64,000 bases of DNA from the NCBI GenBank assembly GCA_020073605.1, contig JAIQEW010000011.1:1-64000 (forward strand), read 5' to 3'. Source of the stretch: Terriglobia bacterium (GTDB lineage: Bacteria; Acidobacteriota; Terriglobia; Acidiferrales; UBA7541). Each line of letters opens with the position of its first letter. Position 1 is the stretch's first letter. The translations under genes and the position numbers were made by a program. This document shows positions 34,420 to 43,556 of this stretch, one piece after another. The notes below the pieces were generated by a model. It had not been told where the DNA came from. It ran no database searches and saw only the letters and a list, made by a program, of their open reading frames with translations.

Positions 34420-36681
34420 TCAAGGCACGATGGTGGGCGGCACGGCGGGCGATGGAGCCGCAGGTGCAACCGGGGCTTGTTCAAGTGCGAGATATGCGCG
34501 GCCGAACGCAGACTGTTGCGTCCCCGCGGCAATCACCACAGCCTGCACCGTGTAACGTCCGGGAGGCAGTTTCGCAAGCGGCAGGCTGATGCGGAACGAA
34601 GCAGTGCGCGACTTCGGGTCGGTCTGCGCGGGTGCGAGCAGCGGCGTCGCATTCACTTGCACTCCGCCGCGGAAAAACACCAGCCCGGCGCGCAGCGCGC
34701 TCGCGTCGAGCGCCTCGGATTTCCCCGCCTTCTCCGGATAGTACGCCTGGAAGAAAACGTAGAGCGTCTGCTGCTGCGTGAAAAACCTCGTCACGCTGGG
34801 TACGATCTTCTCCCCCGCCATCTCCAGCGGCGACGCAGTTAACTGCGCCCGAATTCCCTGCCCTTTCGTCTGCACTTCACTTGATTTCTCGACCGGCACG
34901 AGCTGGCTCGACAGCAGCACCGAGCTGAGCGCCATTCGTTCAGCCGGACGCGGCGGCACGATGAGCGCCTGTTCGAACGTGCCGATCTTTCCGGACTCAT
35001 TTTCACGCGCCAGGAATTTCAACCGATACGTTCCCGGCGTGAGCACCACGCCGCCTTGATACACCAGATTGGCGCTTTTCACCTGCTGAAAGCGCTGCTC
35101 GTCGAGATGCACTGTAATCGTGTCGCGCAGCGCGGCCACGCTCTGTCCGGACGGCGCCACGCGCACCTCCGCCGCGAAATCAAACACGGCTTCTCGGCGG
35201 TTGTGCTTCTGCGCCCAATCGAGCGCGCTTGAGGAAAGCTTCGCGGAGATCGGCACGTACACTTGCTGGTCGCTCAGACGGAACATCGCCGTCTCGACCG
35301 CGATGGGCAAATCGACTTCGGGGCTTTCCGAACGCATTGCGTCCGCGAGCTGCTGGTCGCGATCCTCTTTTTCGAGGTGCTGAAAATCTCGCGGAGCGTA
35401 GTAGCCGTTGCGGTAGCGAACGTGCGCCCCCGGCGCATTCACTTTCACGCGCACCGCCCGCCAGCGTCCATCGCGCTTCACGTCCGGCGGAAGGTCGTAG
35501 CCGAGCAGATAGTATCCGCCGTTCTCCTGCTGGATTTTCGGCAAGGCGTCGCTCAGATCGCCGAGATCGAAGAACGCCCGCCCTCCGGTGTCGGTTGAAA
35601 GCGTGGCCAGCGTGTCGCGCGAGTCCTCGCGCTCGTCCGTCTGGTGATACACCGCCGCGCCGCTGAACATCGACGTGCCGGTCGCGGCGCTCGTTGTGGC
35701 ATCTCCGCCGGGCGGCGTCGCGAACATCCCGCGCGCGTCGATGGAATAAATCGAGACGTTCGCCCGGTTGGCCGCGTCCGTGGCGGCACGCAGCTCGGCG
35801 CGGTTCTCTTCGCCGGTCTGCGTGATCCCGCCGGTGAACTCCACGAGCGCTTTGCGTCCGGGAATTCCCGCCAGCACGTTTGCAAGCCCCTCCACCGCGG
35901 CGAGTTTCTGGTCCGTGTTAAATACGTTGAACTCCGTCTGATCCGCTGTGTACGCCGCTCCCGTGTCTTCCTGCACGTCGTATTCGCCGTTCTGAGCCGC
36001 GGCATAGAGCGGATTCGCGATCTGCGAAGCCGCGCCGGGCACCAACTGCGCGATGGCTTTGTTCAGCACCGCCCGATCGTTCGTGAAATTCGCGAGCACC
36101 GCGAGGCGCATGCTGAATACGACCACGGCAACGAGGTCCGCCGGCGTCATCTGCTGCTTCAAGAATTTCTCCGCAGCGCCGTGTGCGCGCAAGATGTCGT
36201 CCGTCTCCATCGACGTCATGTCGAAGAACAGTACGATCATCCTGCGATCCCGAAGCTGATCGGGAAGCGTATCCGTCACGCCCGCGGCGCTGCTGTCCAC
36301 GGGGACAACGACCGGGGCTGCGTTTCCCTCGCCGGCCGTCTCGATCTTTTCGATGTCCGAATAGGAAAAGACGGAAATCTTCTGGGACTTACCGTCGTCG
36401 GTGACCTCGAATTGGCTCGCGCTCAATCCCTTGATCGGTTTTCCCGAGCCGTCGGTCACCTCCACGTCGATGCGCACCAGATTTGACTGCGCGCGAAGCC
36501 TCGCCGCCGGATTCAGTGGAGGAATCTTCGTTTGCGCCTGTGCCGGCGCGGGCGCGGACTCCTGCTGCGCGGCCACGGATACTGGCGACAGAGACAGCGC
36601 CGCGATAATCCACGCGGCCACGCAGGGGCGCGCGACTCGATCCCGGAGACTGCGTCGATCGTTGCAATTTGCCTCAAGCAT
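34420..36681 (-). CDS. VWFA-related Acidobacteria-type exported protein
   Basis: The 753-residue product has a signal peptide (about 16-39) and the N-terminal hallmark of this Acidobacteria family: RAQSNLVRIDVEVTDGSGKPIKGLSASQFEVTDDGKSQ is recognisable in the region 63-100 (only key words given here: VRIDVEV, GLSASQFEV, DGK). The VWFA-like domain (about 147-345) has MIVLFFDMTSM in place of the DxSxS metal site, and GRKALVEFTGGI. The second half (about 400-740) has beta-sandwich character with YYLLGYDLP and YRNGYYAPRDF. It follows the TonB-receptor gene by 9 nt, so the two are cotranscribed. Role: probably protein-protein interaction at the envelope; exact function unknown. Confidence 0.87.
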   Translation of the reverse strand: MLEANCNDRRSLRDRVARPCVAAWIIAALSLSPVSVAAQQESAPAPAQAQTKIPPLNPAARLRAQSNLVRIDVEVTDGSGKPIKGLSASQFEVTDDGKSQKISVFSYSDIEKIETAGEGNAAPVVVPVDSSAAGVTDTLPDQLRDRRMIVLFFDMTSMETDDILRAHGAAEKFLKQQMTPADLVAVVVFSMRLAVLANFTNDRAVLNKAIAQLVPGAASQIANPLYAAAQNGEYDVQEDTGAAYTADQTEFNVFNTDQKLAAVEGLANVLAGIPGRKALVEFTGGITQTGEENRAELRAATDAANRANVSIYSIDARGMFATPPGGDATTSAATGTSMFSGAAVYHQTDEREDSRDTLATLSTDTGGRAFFDLGDLSDALPKIQQENGGYYLLGYDLPPDVKRDGRWRAVRVKVNAPGAHVRYRNGYYAPRDFQHLEKEDRDQQLADAMRSESPEVDLPIAVETAMFRLSDQQVYVPISAKLSSSALDWAQKHNRREAVFDFAAEVRVAPSGQSVAALRDTITVHLDEQRFQQVKSANLVYQGGVVLTPGTYRLKFLARENESGKIGTFEQALIVPPRPAERMALSSVLLSSQLVPVEKSSEVQTKGQGIRAQLTASPLEMAGEKIVPSVTRFFTQQQTLYVFFQAYYPEKAGKSEALDASALRAGLVFFRGGVQVNATPLLAPAQTDPKSRTASFRISLPLAKLPPGRYTVQAVVIAAGTQQSAFGRAYLALEQAPVAPAAPSPAVPPTIVP

Positions 36682-36690
36682 ATCCGTCGC

Positions 36691-39600
36691 TCACAGGGTA
36701 AAACGAACCATCAGGGCCATCGTGCGCATCGATCCCGCGCTCGTCACGCGGCCGAACAGTGAAAAGCCGGATCCCGCGCCCGTGTCGAGCCCACATTTGA
36801 TGCCGGACGCCGTTCCCGTTCCCGACCCGCCGCTCCCGAAACAGGGGAGCACGGTGCCGATGCCGTTGAAGTTCGGCGTGTTCGTAAGATTCTGGATTTG
36901 CCAACTCACATTCAATTGATGCCGCCGCTCCGGGCCGAACCGATACGTCTTCGCCAGAGACATATTCCAATTGAAGCTGCACGGCCCCTCCACGGCGCCG
37001 CGCGGCTCGTTGCCATAGGTCAGATTTCCGTTTGCGTCCGTCGGCAGGCTAAAGACATTCGTATTGAAGTACGCCAATGGCGAACCGCCGCAAATCCCGG
37101 TGTTCGGATTCCCGGTAATGTCCGGGCGCAGAGAGAAATTCACTCCTGTACCGTTGTCGGAAGCGACCCCGCCCAGCAGCACGGTGAAAGGCGTGCCGGT
37201 CTGCCACGTGAAAATATTCTGGAGGCGCCAATCGCCGAACGCGCGCTCCTTCCATCCGTGGTTCGCCCAGTGGCTCCTCTGGCCGAACGGCAGCTCCCAC
37301 ATCGACATGGCGCGGAACTGGTGCCGCACGTCGAACGTGGAAAGCCCGTATTCGGCGTGAAGATTGCCGTCCTGCTGCTCGACCGTCGCCCCTCCTCCGC
37401 CGATCGAGCTGGCATCGTCGAGGGACTTTCCATACGTGTAAATGCCTTGCAGCATGAATCCCTTCGTGAATCGGTGCATCACGCGCACCTGGAGCGCGTT
37501 GTAGATCGAGTTCGCGCCCGACTGGTCGAACGTGAATCCCGCGGCGTTCGGGTCGATGCGGTGCGCCTGAATCTCATCGGATAGGGTGCCAAGAGGCGCG
37601 CGGTTGGGCGCTCGCAAGATGTCGAGATTGGTTCCCTTCGTGCCTGTGTAGGTCAGATCGAGCATCCAGTTCGGCGAAAGAGATATCTCGGTTCCCAGAT
37701 TCCACATCTGCGCATAGCCGTTCTTATAGAAAGGATCGACCGCCTGCGTGTTCGAAATAAAGCTGCTGCTCTGCTCCGTTTGAAACCCGTTTTGCAGTGT
37801 TAGCGGCGCACTCGAGGTGGTGGTCAGAGTTTGCGCGGTGGCAACCGGCGGCTGGTAAGCAAGCTGCCGCGCCAGCGTGTTGTAGATCGACTCGTTGTAG
37901 AAAATCGAATATCCGGCGCGCACCACGGTCTTCGGCTTTATAAACTTTGGCTGCCACGCGATCCCGATGCGCGGCTCGAAATTCTTGTAGTTCCCGTGGA
38001 CCAGCGCCCTTGGGAGGCCGGGCCCCGAGAGATTCGGCTGGCCGTGCGCGACCTGAGCCACGTGGGCAAGGTCGGTGATGTCGAGATTCACGATGTTGTT
38101 GTTGAGCTCGACCGGCGGCGTGACGGCCTCATATCGCAATCCGTATTGAAACGTGAAGGTCTTGCTCACGCGCCAATCGTCCTGCGCGTAAGCGGAAAAG
38201 CCCCAGCTCCGGAAATAGGTGTTCGGATTGCCGAACTGCTCGGTCGTGTTGAAAGGACGGTTTTCCAGAAAATCGGCGAAGTCGTTGCCGGTCGCGAGGC
38301 CCGTGAAGATGAAACCGCCACGCGGGTTCGGATTCGATTGCGTATTTAACTGGATGCGCCGGATCTCGCCCCCGAAGCCCATGCTGTGATTCTTGTGTAC
38401 CCACGTGAGGCCGTCGGACACTCGCAGCGTCTGGTTCCGCGTGAGAGACGGAATCGGATCGTTCAACGCCGAGAAACTCGTGAAGCTGATCCGGGGAATG
38501 CCGAAATCGATCGGCGCGACCGAGACGCCCGTGATTCCCAGGTTTCCGGCAATGTCCGTCCCGAAAGAATTGTTGCTCAAGAGTTCGGCGCGATTGCGGC
38601 TCCAGCTCAGACGAAGGTTCTCGACCACCCGCGGCGACCAGTTGTGGGAAAGCGCCAGATCCACGCTCTGGCTGCGTGTGGATTGGCGCCCGCCAATCCC
38701 CGCGAAATTGCTGAGCGTGTCGGAGCGCTGCGAGTTGAAGTTGTAGCCGCCGTTCACGTTGAACTTCGCGTTGATCGTGTGCAGCACGCGGAAATTCACG
38801 ACGTCTGAATTCAGCGGCGTCGTGGCTTGCAACAAGTAATTCTGCCCGGTCGTGGTCGGCAGGCTTGGATTCGGAACCAAGTTTGGCTTCGGAATGATGT
38901 TCAACAGGCCCTGCACCGCGGGGTTATTCGCGAAATCGCTCGTGGGAATCTGTTGGCATCCTGTTCCGGCGGACGGAAAGGGAGTGGTCGAAAAAGGCTC
39001 GAAGATCGTGGATCCACAAAACAATCCGTTGCGCTGGTCGAGTGTTGGGACCGCGGAAAAAGTACTTACGGGATTCTTGGCGATGTCGTGCTGGTAGTTC
39101 AAAATGAAATAGGTTTTATCGCTTCCGTTGTAGATGTGCGGAATCTTCATCGGGCCGCCCATGGTCCCGCCGACGCGCTCGTCGTAGCTGCCGATCTTTG
39201 GGGATTGCGCGCCCGTGATCGAAAACGGCTTTGCATTGAATGCTGAGTTCGTGTAGCGATCGAAAAAGCTGAAGCGCACACGGTTCACGGTCTGGCGCAA
39301 GAGTCTGGCGATGTTGGCTCCGCCCGGACCGCCACGGCCGCCGGAAAACCCGCCGCCTCCGCCACCCGGGAATCCCCCGCCCTGTGGCCCGAACCCTTGT
39401 CCCGAACCGCCGCCCTGCGCTCCGGGCACTCCGGGCGCGCCGGGCCCGAATTCTCCCCCGCCGAATCCGCCCGGTCCGCCGAATCCGGTGGCGGACAATC
39501 CCTGCCCAACGGTTCCTTGCAGCAAAAACGAATCGGAGGACGAACCCGCGCCCGACGAAATCGCGGCAGCCGCCTCCGATCCGGCACCCGGCTGACCGAC

Positions 39601-40275
39601 CGCTTCTTCGCCCTGCGCGCTCGCGCCGCCCCCGCCCGTCAAGTCAGTCTGCTGAAATCCGCCGCTCGCCAATCCCTCGCGAACCGCGTTCAGGAGCCCG
39701 GGAGCAATTTGGCCCCTTCCGCCGTTCCTGCCGCTCCCACTCGGCGCGTTCGCTCCCGATGCACTCGCGGAGTTCGTTGGCGGGCGCTGACCGCTCCATG
39801 GTGGGCCGCCCGGTCTTGGTCCTGCGGCTCTGGCCGGAGGTGGAGACTCCGCCGGCGCGGTCAACTGCGCGAGGGTCGCGACGCGGAGAACAAACTGAAG
39901 CGGTGGCGGCGGAGGTTGCGCTCCGAGCTGAAGTTCGAGTGACGCTGAAACGAACCCGAGCTGCGTCGCCTCAATCGTGTAGTGCCCTGCCGGAAGCGAA
40001 GGAACTTCAAACTTGCCCGCTTCGTCTGTCCAACTCACCCAGACTTTCTTCAGATCGGTGTTTGTGAGGCGCAGCGTTGCTCCGGGAACCGGCGACCCAT
40101 CGGCAGTTCGCACGATTCCCGCCGCAACGCCGATCGCGCCGGAACTTGACGGCGCTGAGGAAGTTTGAGGGGCCGCTTGTTGCGGCAAGCTCGCGCCAGA
40201 TGTTACGAGGAGAATCGCCAATAGCCGCAGGCTTTTCGTGAGGGTGCTCTGTCCGCGGATGGAGTGTGGCAACAC
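36691..40275 (-). CDS. TonB-dependent receptor with carboxypeptidase-regulatory domain (Oar-like)
   Basis: The 1194-residue outer-membrane protein has a signal peptide (about 13-34), a carboxypeptidase-regulatory/CNA-B-like domain (about 48-130: GIVRTADGSPVPGATLRLTN, GKFEVPSLPAGHYTIEA), a long Gly/Pro/Ser/Gln-rich linker (about 135-325), then a plug/barrel region rich in aromatic alternating strands and ending in the aromatic MALMVRFTL, the usual barrel terminus. The family is typically expanded in Acidobacteriota and takes up large or polymeric substrates with TonB. The glycine-rich linker is unusually long. It precedes the VWFA gene and follows the gene at 40346 by 70 nt. Confidence 0.87.
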   Translation of the reverse strand: MLPHSIRGQSTLTKSLRLLAILLVTSGASLPQQAAPQTSSAPSSSGAIGVAAGIVRTADGSPVPGATLRLTNTDLKKVWVSWTDEAGKFEVPSLPAGHYTIEATQLGFVSASLELQLGAQPPPPPLQFVLRVATLAQLTAPAESPPPARAAGPRPGGPPWSGQRPPTNSASASGANAPSGSGRNGGRGQIAPGLLNAVREGLASGGFQQTDLTGGGGASAQGEEAVGQPGAGSEAAAAISSGAGSSSDSFLLQGTVGQGLSATGFGGPGGFGGGEFGPGAPGVPGAQGGGSGQGFGPQGGGFPGGGGGGFSGGRGGPGGANIARLLRQTVNRVRFSFFDRYTNSAFNAKPFSITGAQSPKIGSYDERVGGTMGGPMKIPHIYNGSDKTYFILNYQHDIAKNPVSTFSAVPTLDQRNGLFCGSTIFEPFSTTPFPSAGTGCQQIPTSDFANNPAVQGLLNIIPKPNLVPNPSLPTTTGQNYLLQATTPLNSDVVNFRVLHTINAKFNVNGGYNFNSQRSDTLSNFAGIGGRQSTRSQSVDLALSHNWSPRVVENLRLSWSRNRAELLSNNSFGTDIAGNLGITGVSVAPIDFGIPRISFTSFSALNDPIPSLTRNQTLRVSDGLTWVHKNHSMGFGGEIRRIQLNTQSNPNPRGGFIFTGLATGNDFADFLENRPFNTTEQFGNPNTYFRSWGFSAYAQDDWRVSKTFTFQYGLRYEAVTPPVELNNNIVNLDITDLAHVAQVAHGQPNLSGPGLPRALVHGNYKNFEPRIGIAWQPKFIKPKTVVRAGYSIFYNESIYNTLARQLAYQPPVATAQTLTTTSSAPLTLQNGFQTEQSSSFISNTQAVDPFYKNGYAQMWNLGTEISLSPNWMLDLTYTGTKGTNLDILRAPNRAPLGTLSDEIQAHRIDPNAAGFTFDQSGANSIYNALQVRVMHRFTKGFMLQGIYTYGKSLDDASSIGGGGATVEQQDGNLHAEYGLSTFDVRHQFRAMSMWELPFGQRSHWANHGWKERAFGDWRLQNIFTWQTGTPFTVLLGGVASDNGTGVNFSLRPDITGNPNTGICGGSPLAYFNTNVFSLPTDANGNLTYGNEPRGAVEGPCSFNWNMSLAKTYRFGPERRHQLNVSWQIQNLTNTPNFNGIGTVLPCFGSGGSGTGTASGIKCGLDTGAGSGFSLFGRVTSAGSMRTMALMVRFTL

Positions 40276-40345
40276 CGTTCTCTCAGCTTACGGGATCGCA
40301 CTGCCATTTCGGTACGCTTGTTGGACGGTGTCGCACGAGACGCGG

Positions 40346-41104
40346 TTACCCGCCGGATGGCGTGGGATCGTACACGAGACGGAAGGTGACCGTCTGTTTA
40401 AAGCGCGGATTCTGGATTTTGGTCGTAACGTACAGCTGCTTGCCGTCGGGTGAAAGCTCGAACGTGCGCGTGATGCTGCCCTCGCGCCTTCCCGGCGTCA
40501 CCACAACCAGTTGAGTATCCTTCCACTGCGCGACAGGAGGAGCGCTCTCGCTGTTCGAAGAGCCGTTCGGCGAATTCGCGTGCGATGAATCGTCACTCGA
40601 ATAGAGCGCAAGCACGCGGCCGGATTCGTCAGTCACCTTGGCGGATGTCGCGGTCTGTTCGATGGTGATCCGCGAGAGATCGTTCATCATTCCGCCGCGT
40701 TCGCCATCCGATGATCCTTGCCCCCGGCTTCCGCTGGATCCGCCACCTCGTCGACCGCCTCCCATCCCGCCCCATCCTCCGCCGCCCATTCCGCCGCCCG
40801 CGCTCCAGCCACCGCGACGCTGCCCGCCGGAGTTCCCGGCCTGCTGCATCTTTTCGCGGGGATCGTCGCTGTCATCTTTGTTCAGGGTCCAGGCACCCGA
40901 GAGGTTCGGTTTGCCGCCGATTTCAGCGGGAGTTCGCGGCTTGGCCTTGGGCGGAGGCTGATCCGCCGGCGCGGCCGAAGGCAAGGGCCCAGCCGGGGCT
41001 TGTGCGAAAGCGCTTCCAGCCGAAAGCGCAAGTGCGATCGCAAAAGTAGCGGAAAAGCCAATAAAATGGCGGTATTTCGCGAAATTCACGCGTTTTCTCA
41101 TCAT
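40346..41104 (-). CDS. Exported protein with glycine-rich spacer
   Basis: The 252-residue product has a signal peptide (about 12-35), a conserved-looking NLSGAWTLNKDDSDDPREKM segment (about 66-85), a Gly/Arg/Ser-rich spacer (88-137) and a small beta domain (about 140-250: ITIEQTATSAKVTDESG, SITRTFELSPDGKQLYV). The NLSGAW plus RTFELSPDGK pattern is common in exported Acidobacteria proteins of unknown role. It lies 70 nt before the TonB-receptor gene on the same strand, so it is probably the first gene of that operon. Confidence 0.8.
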   Translation of the reverse strand: MMRKRVNFAKYRHFIGFSATFAIALALSAGSAFAQAPAGPLPSAAPADQPPPKAKPRTPAEIGGKPNLSGAWTLNKDDSDDPREKMQQAGNSGGQRRGGWSAGGGMGGGGWGGMGGGRRGGGSSGSRGQGSSDGERGGMMNDLSRITIEQTATSAKVTDESGRVLALYSSDDSSHANSPNGSSNSESAPPVAQWKDTQLVVVTPGRREGSITRTFELSPDGKQLYVTTKIQNPRFKQTVTFRLVYDPTPSGG

Positions 41105-41397
41105 GGCAAGAATGGCCTCTTAAACCCCTCTAGAGTGCCAAATTTGGCGGCCTTCTGACACTTTGATGATTCCTTTCAGGACACTGGTTAGTTCCACAAT
41201 CTCACGGAGGGCTTTCGCCCCCGCCGCGTCCTCCTGTATCATGCAGCATGCTTCCGTACTCACGGCGACCGTCTCCGGCACGCGTGCACCGACCGCGGCG
41301 ATAGTCCAAATCGGCCACGCGACGCCGGTCGCAGGCCGTCAGATTGCGCGGGTCTTCCCAAAACGGCCTAAAAGAATCGCGGGAAAGGGGAACACGA

Positions 41398-42234
41398 ATG
41401 GCACACCCTGGAAATCAGATGCGGCTCGCCGTCCTCGGCGCCGGAAAGATGGGCGGAATCTTGATCGAAGCGTTTGTGAAGCAAGGACTGGTCTCGCCGC
41501 AGCACATTTCCGCCACCGTGCAGCATAGCGGCGCGCAGCGCAAGAGCGCCATGAAGCTCCCCGTTTCGCTGGGCAGCGACAATCGCGCTGCCGCGAAAAA
41601 GGCGGACGTGATTTTCCTGTGCGTGAAGCCGCAAACCGTAGCGCACCTGGTGGACGAGATTCGCGGCGAGCTGAACGAGAAGAAACTTTTGATTTCGATT
41701 GCGGCCTCGGTGCCAACCGAATACATCGAAAAGCGGCTCAAGGGCAAGGTGCCAGTGATCCGCGCGATGCCCAATACTCCTTCGATGGTCGGCGCGGGAA
41801 TCACGGCGATCTCGCCGGGAAAGTTTGCGACCGCGAAGGACGTCGAGACGGCGCGCAAACTTTTCGACGCCGTGGGCAAGACAGTGGTCGTCGACGAGAA
41901 GAACATGGACGCGATCACGGGTCTCTCCGCGAGCGGGCCAGCGTTCATTTACATCATCCTCGAATCGCTCGCGGAAGGCGGCGTCAAGGTTGGGTTGTCG
42001 CGGGAGCTTGCGACGCTGCTCGCCGCGCAAATGACGTTGGGGGCGGCCAAGATGGTGATCGAGACCGGACACCATCCGGCGCTGCTGAAAGATACCGTGA
42101 CGACTCCGGCCGGCTGCACGATCGACGGCATCCTCGAATTGGAAGAGGGCGGATTGCGCGTAACGCTGATCAAAGCTGTCGTGAAGGCGGCGCAGCGTGC
42201 GAAGGAATTGCTCATTACCGACAAGAACGGCTGA
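41398..42234 (+). CDS. proC: Pyrroline-5-carboxylate reductase
   Basis: ProC reduces pyrroline 5-carboxylate to proline with NAD(P)H. The ATG at 41398 has AAAGGGG 7 nt upstream. The 278-residue product has the dinucleotide motif LGAGKMGG (13-20), VIFLCVKPQ, ISIAASVPTEYI, RAMPNTPSMVGAGI, GLSASGPAFIYIILESLAEGGVKVGLSR (key signature SGPAF) and a C-terminal DTVTTPAGCTIDGILELE, the family pattern TSPGGTT in variant form. Length is normal. It is a single gene, convergent with the Mop-type gene. Confidence 0.93.
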   Translation: MAHPGNQMRLAVLGAGKMGGILIEAFVKQGLVSPQHISATVQHSGAQRKSAMKLPVSLGSDNRAAAKKADVIFLCVKPQTVAHLVDEIRGELNEKKLLISIAASVPTEYIEKRLKGKVPVIRAMPNTPSMVGAGITAISPGKFATAKDVETARKLFDAVGKTVVVDEKNMDAITGLSASGPAFIYIILESLAEGGVKVGLSRELATLLAAQMTLGAAKMVIETGHHPALLKDTVTTPAGCTIDGILELEEGGLRVTLIKAVVKAAQRAKELLITDKNG

Positions 42235-42250
42235 GCGGAACGCCGGTGGT

Positions 42251-42460
42251 CTAGCTCTTTAGCAAGAGCACGTTGACCGCTTTGACGACAACTTCGACCT
42301 TGTCGCCCTTCTTGATGCCGAGTTCCTTCAACGATTCAAGCGTCATGACCGAGGCCATGCGCGATGACGCCGGTACGGTCAGCTTCACGAGACACATCAC
42401 GCTGCCCTTCTTGATGTCCGTCACTTTGCCTACGATCCGATTGCGCGCTCCGACTTTCAT
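42251..42460 (-). CDS. TOBE/Mop-domain molybdate-binding protein
   Basis: The 69-residue product is one TOBE (Mop) domain: ARNRIVGKVTDIKKGSVMCLVKL, then SRMASVMTLESLKELGIKKGDKVEVVVKAVNVLL. Free-standing Mop proteins form hexamers that bind molybdate or tungstate in the cytoplasm and buffer it. The ribosome site GAGGCA precedes the ATG. The gene ends 16 nt from the convergent proC stop. No molybdate transporter or cofactor gene is in the window. About 200 nt upstream, TGTGA-N6-CCACA (42554-42569) resembles a CRP-like site but has a mismatch. Confidence 0.88.
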   Translation of the reverse strand: MKVGARNRIVGKVTDIKKGSVMCLVKLTVPASSRMASVMTLESLKELGIKKGDKVEVVVKAVNVLLLKS

Positions 42461-42696
42461 GTTTTGCCTCCGATGACTTCACATTTCGCACGGCTTTGTT
42501 GACATCCTGCCCTTTGCTGACCGCCGAAGAGAGATTCTACCGCGCATCCCGGCTGTGAGATCAACCACACGATCTCCTGGAAAGAGTATCGCTTGGGGAC
42601 GCCCCGCTCCCTTCCTGCGCCAGGGCAGGCAGAATGACGGCGCGCGGGGAAGTCTTAGACGATAACCGCAGTTCGAGCCATCCCTTATAGGCTCGA

Positions 42697-43374
42697 TCAG
42701 GGGATCGAGAGGGTGTTTCCTTCGCGGGCGATCGTGGCCTGTTCCCTGCCCTGATAACGGTAGATCACGATCAGGAACTTGTCCGCGCCCGGCGCCGGGT
42801 CGCCGCCCAACGAGTTATTGCTCACAACCATCGTGAGCTGGCCCCCGCGCACGCCGCTCCGAAGAATGTCGGAAACGTTGACCATTCTCCCCTGTACTCC
42901 GTAGTAGCCCCGAATGATCGACAGACCGTTCCAATCATCGCGGTCACGATCGCGATCGCCAGAATATCCGTCGCGGCCGCTACGCCCGCCGTTTCTGGCG
43001 TGGTCGTCCCAATCATTGCTGACGGGGACCGAGAACATGCCTACCTCAACGAAGCCGCCCTCTTTGTAATCGAACTCGCGCTCCTGGCCTTTTTTGCTGC
43101 GCGCGAATATCCGCAGAGACTTGTCCTGGCCGACAGCCGGATCGCCGCCCATCGTCTGATTATTCACCGCCACACGGCCATTCACGCCGCCGCGCGAGAT
43201 CAGGTCCTGCACAAGATCGGTGACGTCGATGCGCTGCGACTTGTTCCCATAGTCTGCGCGAGTGACAAGCCAAGTGTCGCCCTGGGCCGCCACACGCGCG
43301 GCGAAGACCGCGGCTCCGACGGCGGCGAGAACCAACGCGACCAGCACTCCCGCAAAACGATTCGATACTTTCAT
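42697..43374 (-). CDS. Exported protein with two DUF3395-like repeats
   Basis: The 225-residue product has a signal peptide (1-31) and two homologous domains of about 70 residues (about 38-112 and 153-225) joined by an Asp/Arg/Gly-rich spacer. Each starts YG (ADYGNKSQRIDVTDLVQ and GYYGVQGRMVNVSDIL), has NNQTMGGDPAVGQDK or NNSLGGDPAPGADKFL, and ends in a Tyr/Arg strand plus acidic strand. The order of motifs is like the C-terminal DUF3395 domain of the eukaryotic DnaJ homologue DNAJC11. That likeness is a by-eye judgement. The role is unknown. Confidence 0.72.
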   Translation of the reverse strand: MKVSNRFAGVLVALVLAAVGAAVFAARVAAQGDTWLVTRADYGNKSQRIDVTDLVQDLISRGGVNGRVAVNNQTMGGDPAVGQDKSLRIFARSKKGQEREFDYKEGGFVEVGMFSVPVSNDWDDHARNGGRSGRDGYSGDRDRDRDDWNGLSIIRGYYGVQGRMVNVSDILRSGVRGGQLTMVVSNNSLGGDPAPGADKFLIVIYRYQGREQATIAREGNTLSIP

Positions 43375-43556
43375 GATGAGCTCCTTCGCGGCAGCCGTGC
43401 CGCGTGCTCTTTAACTCTAACGCCGCGGCGGGTCGATGGCGATTACTAGGGGCGCGGGATTGACCAAAATGCCTACAGTCTGGCAGTCCCCGGCCGGCAC
43501 GAGGGGCCGTGCATGGAGCTTTGCAAGGACCTGAATTTGCGACTAGGATGGGGGGC

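Noticed and set aside
42554-42569. Possible CRP-like operator TGTGA-N6-CCACA near the Mop-type gene
   Set aside because: One half-site mismatch, about 100 bp before the gene start and no promoter spacing as clear as at 24860.
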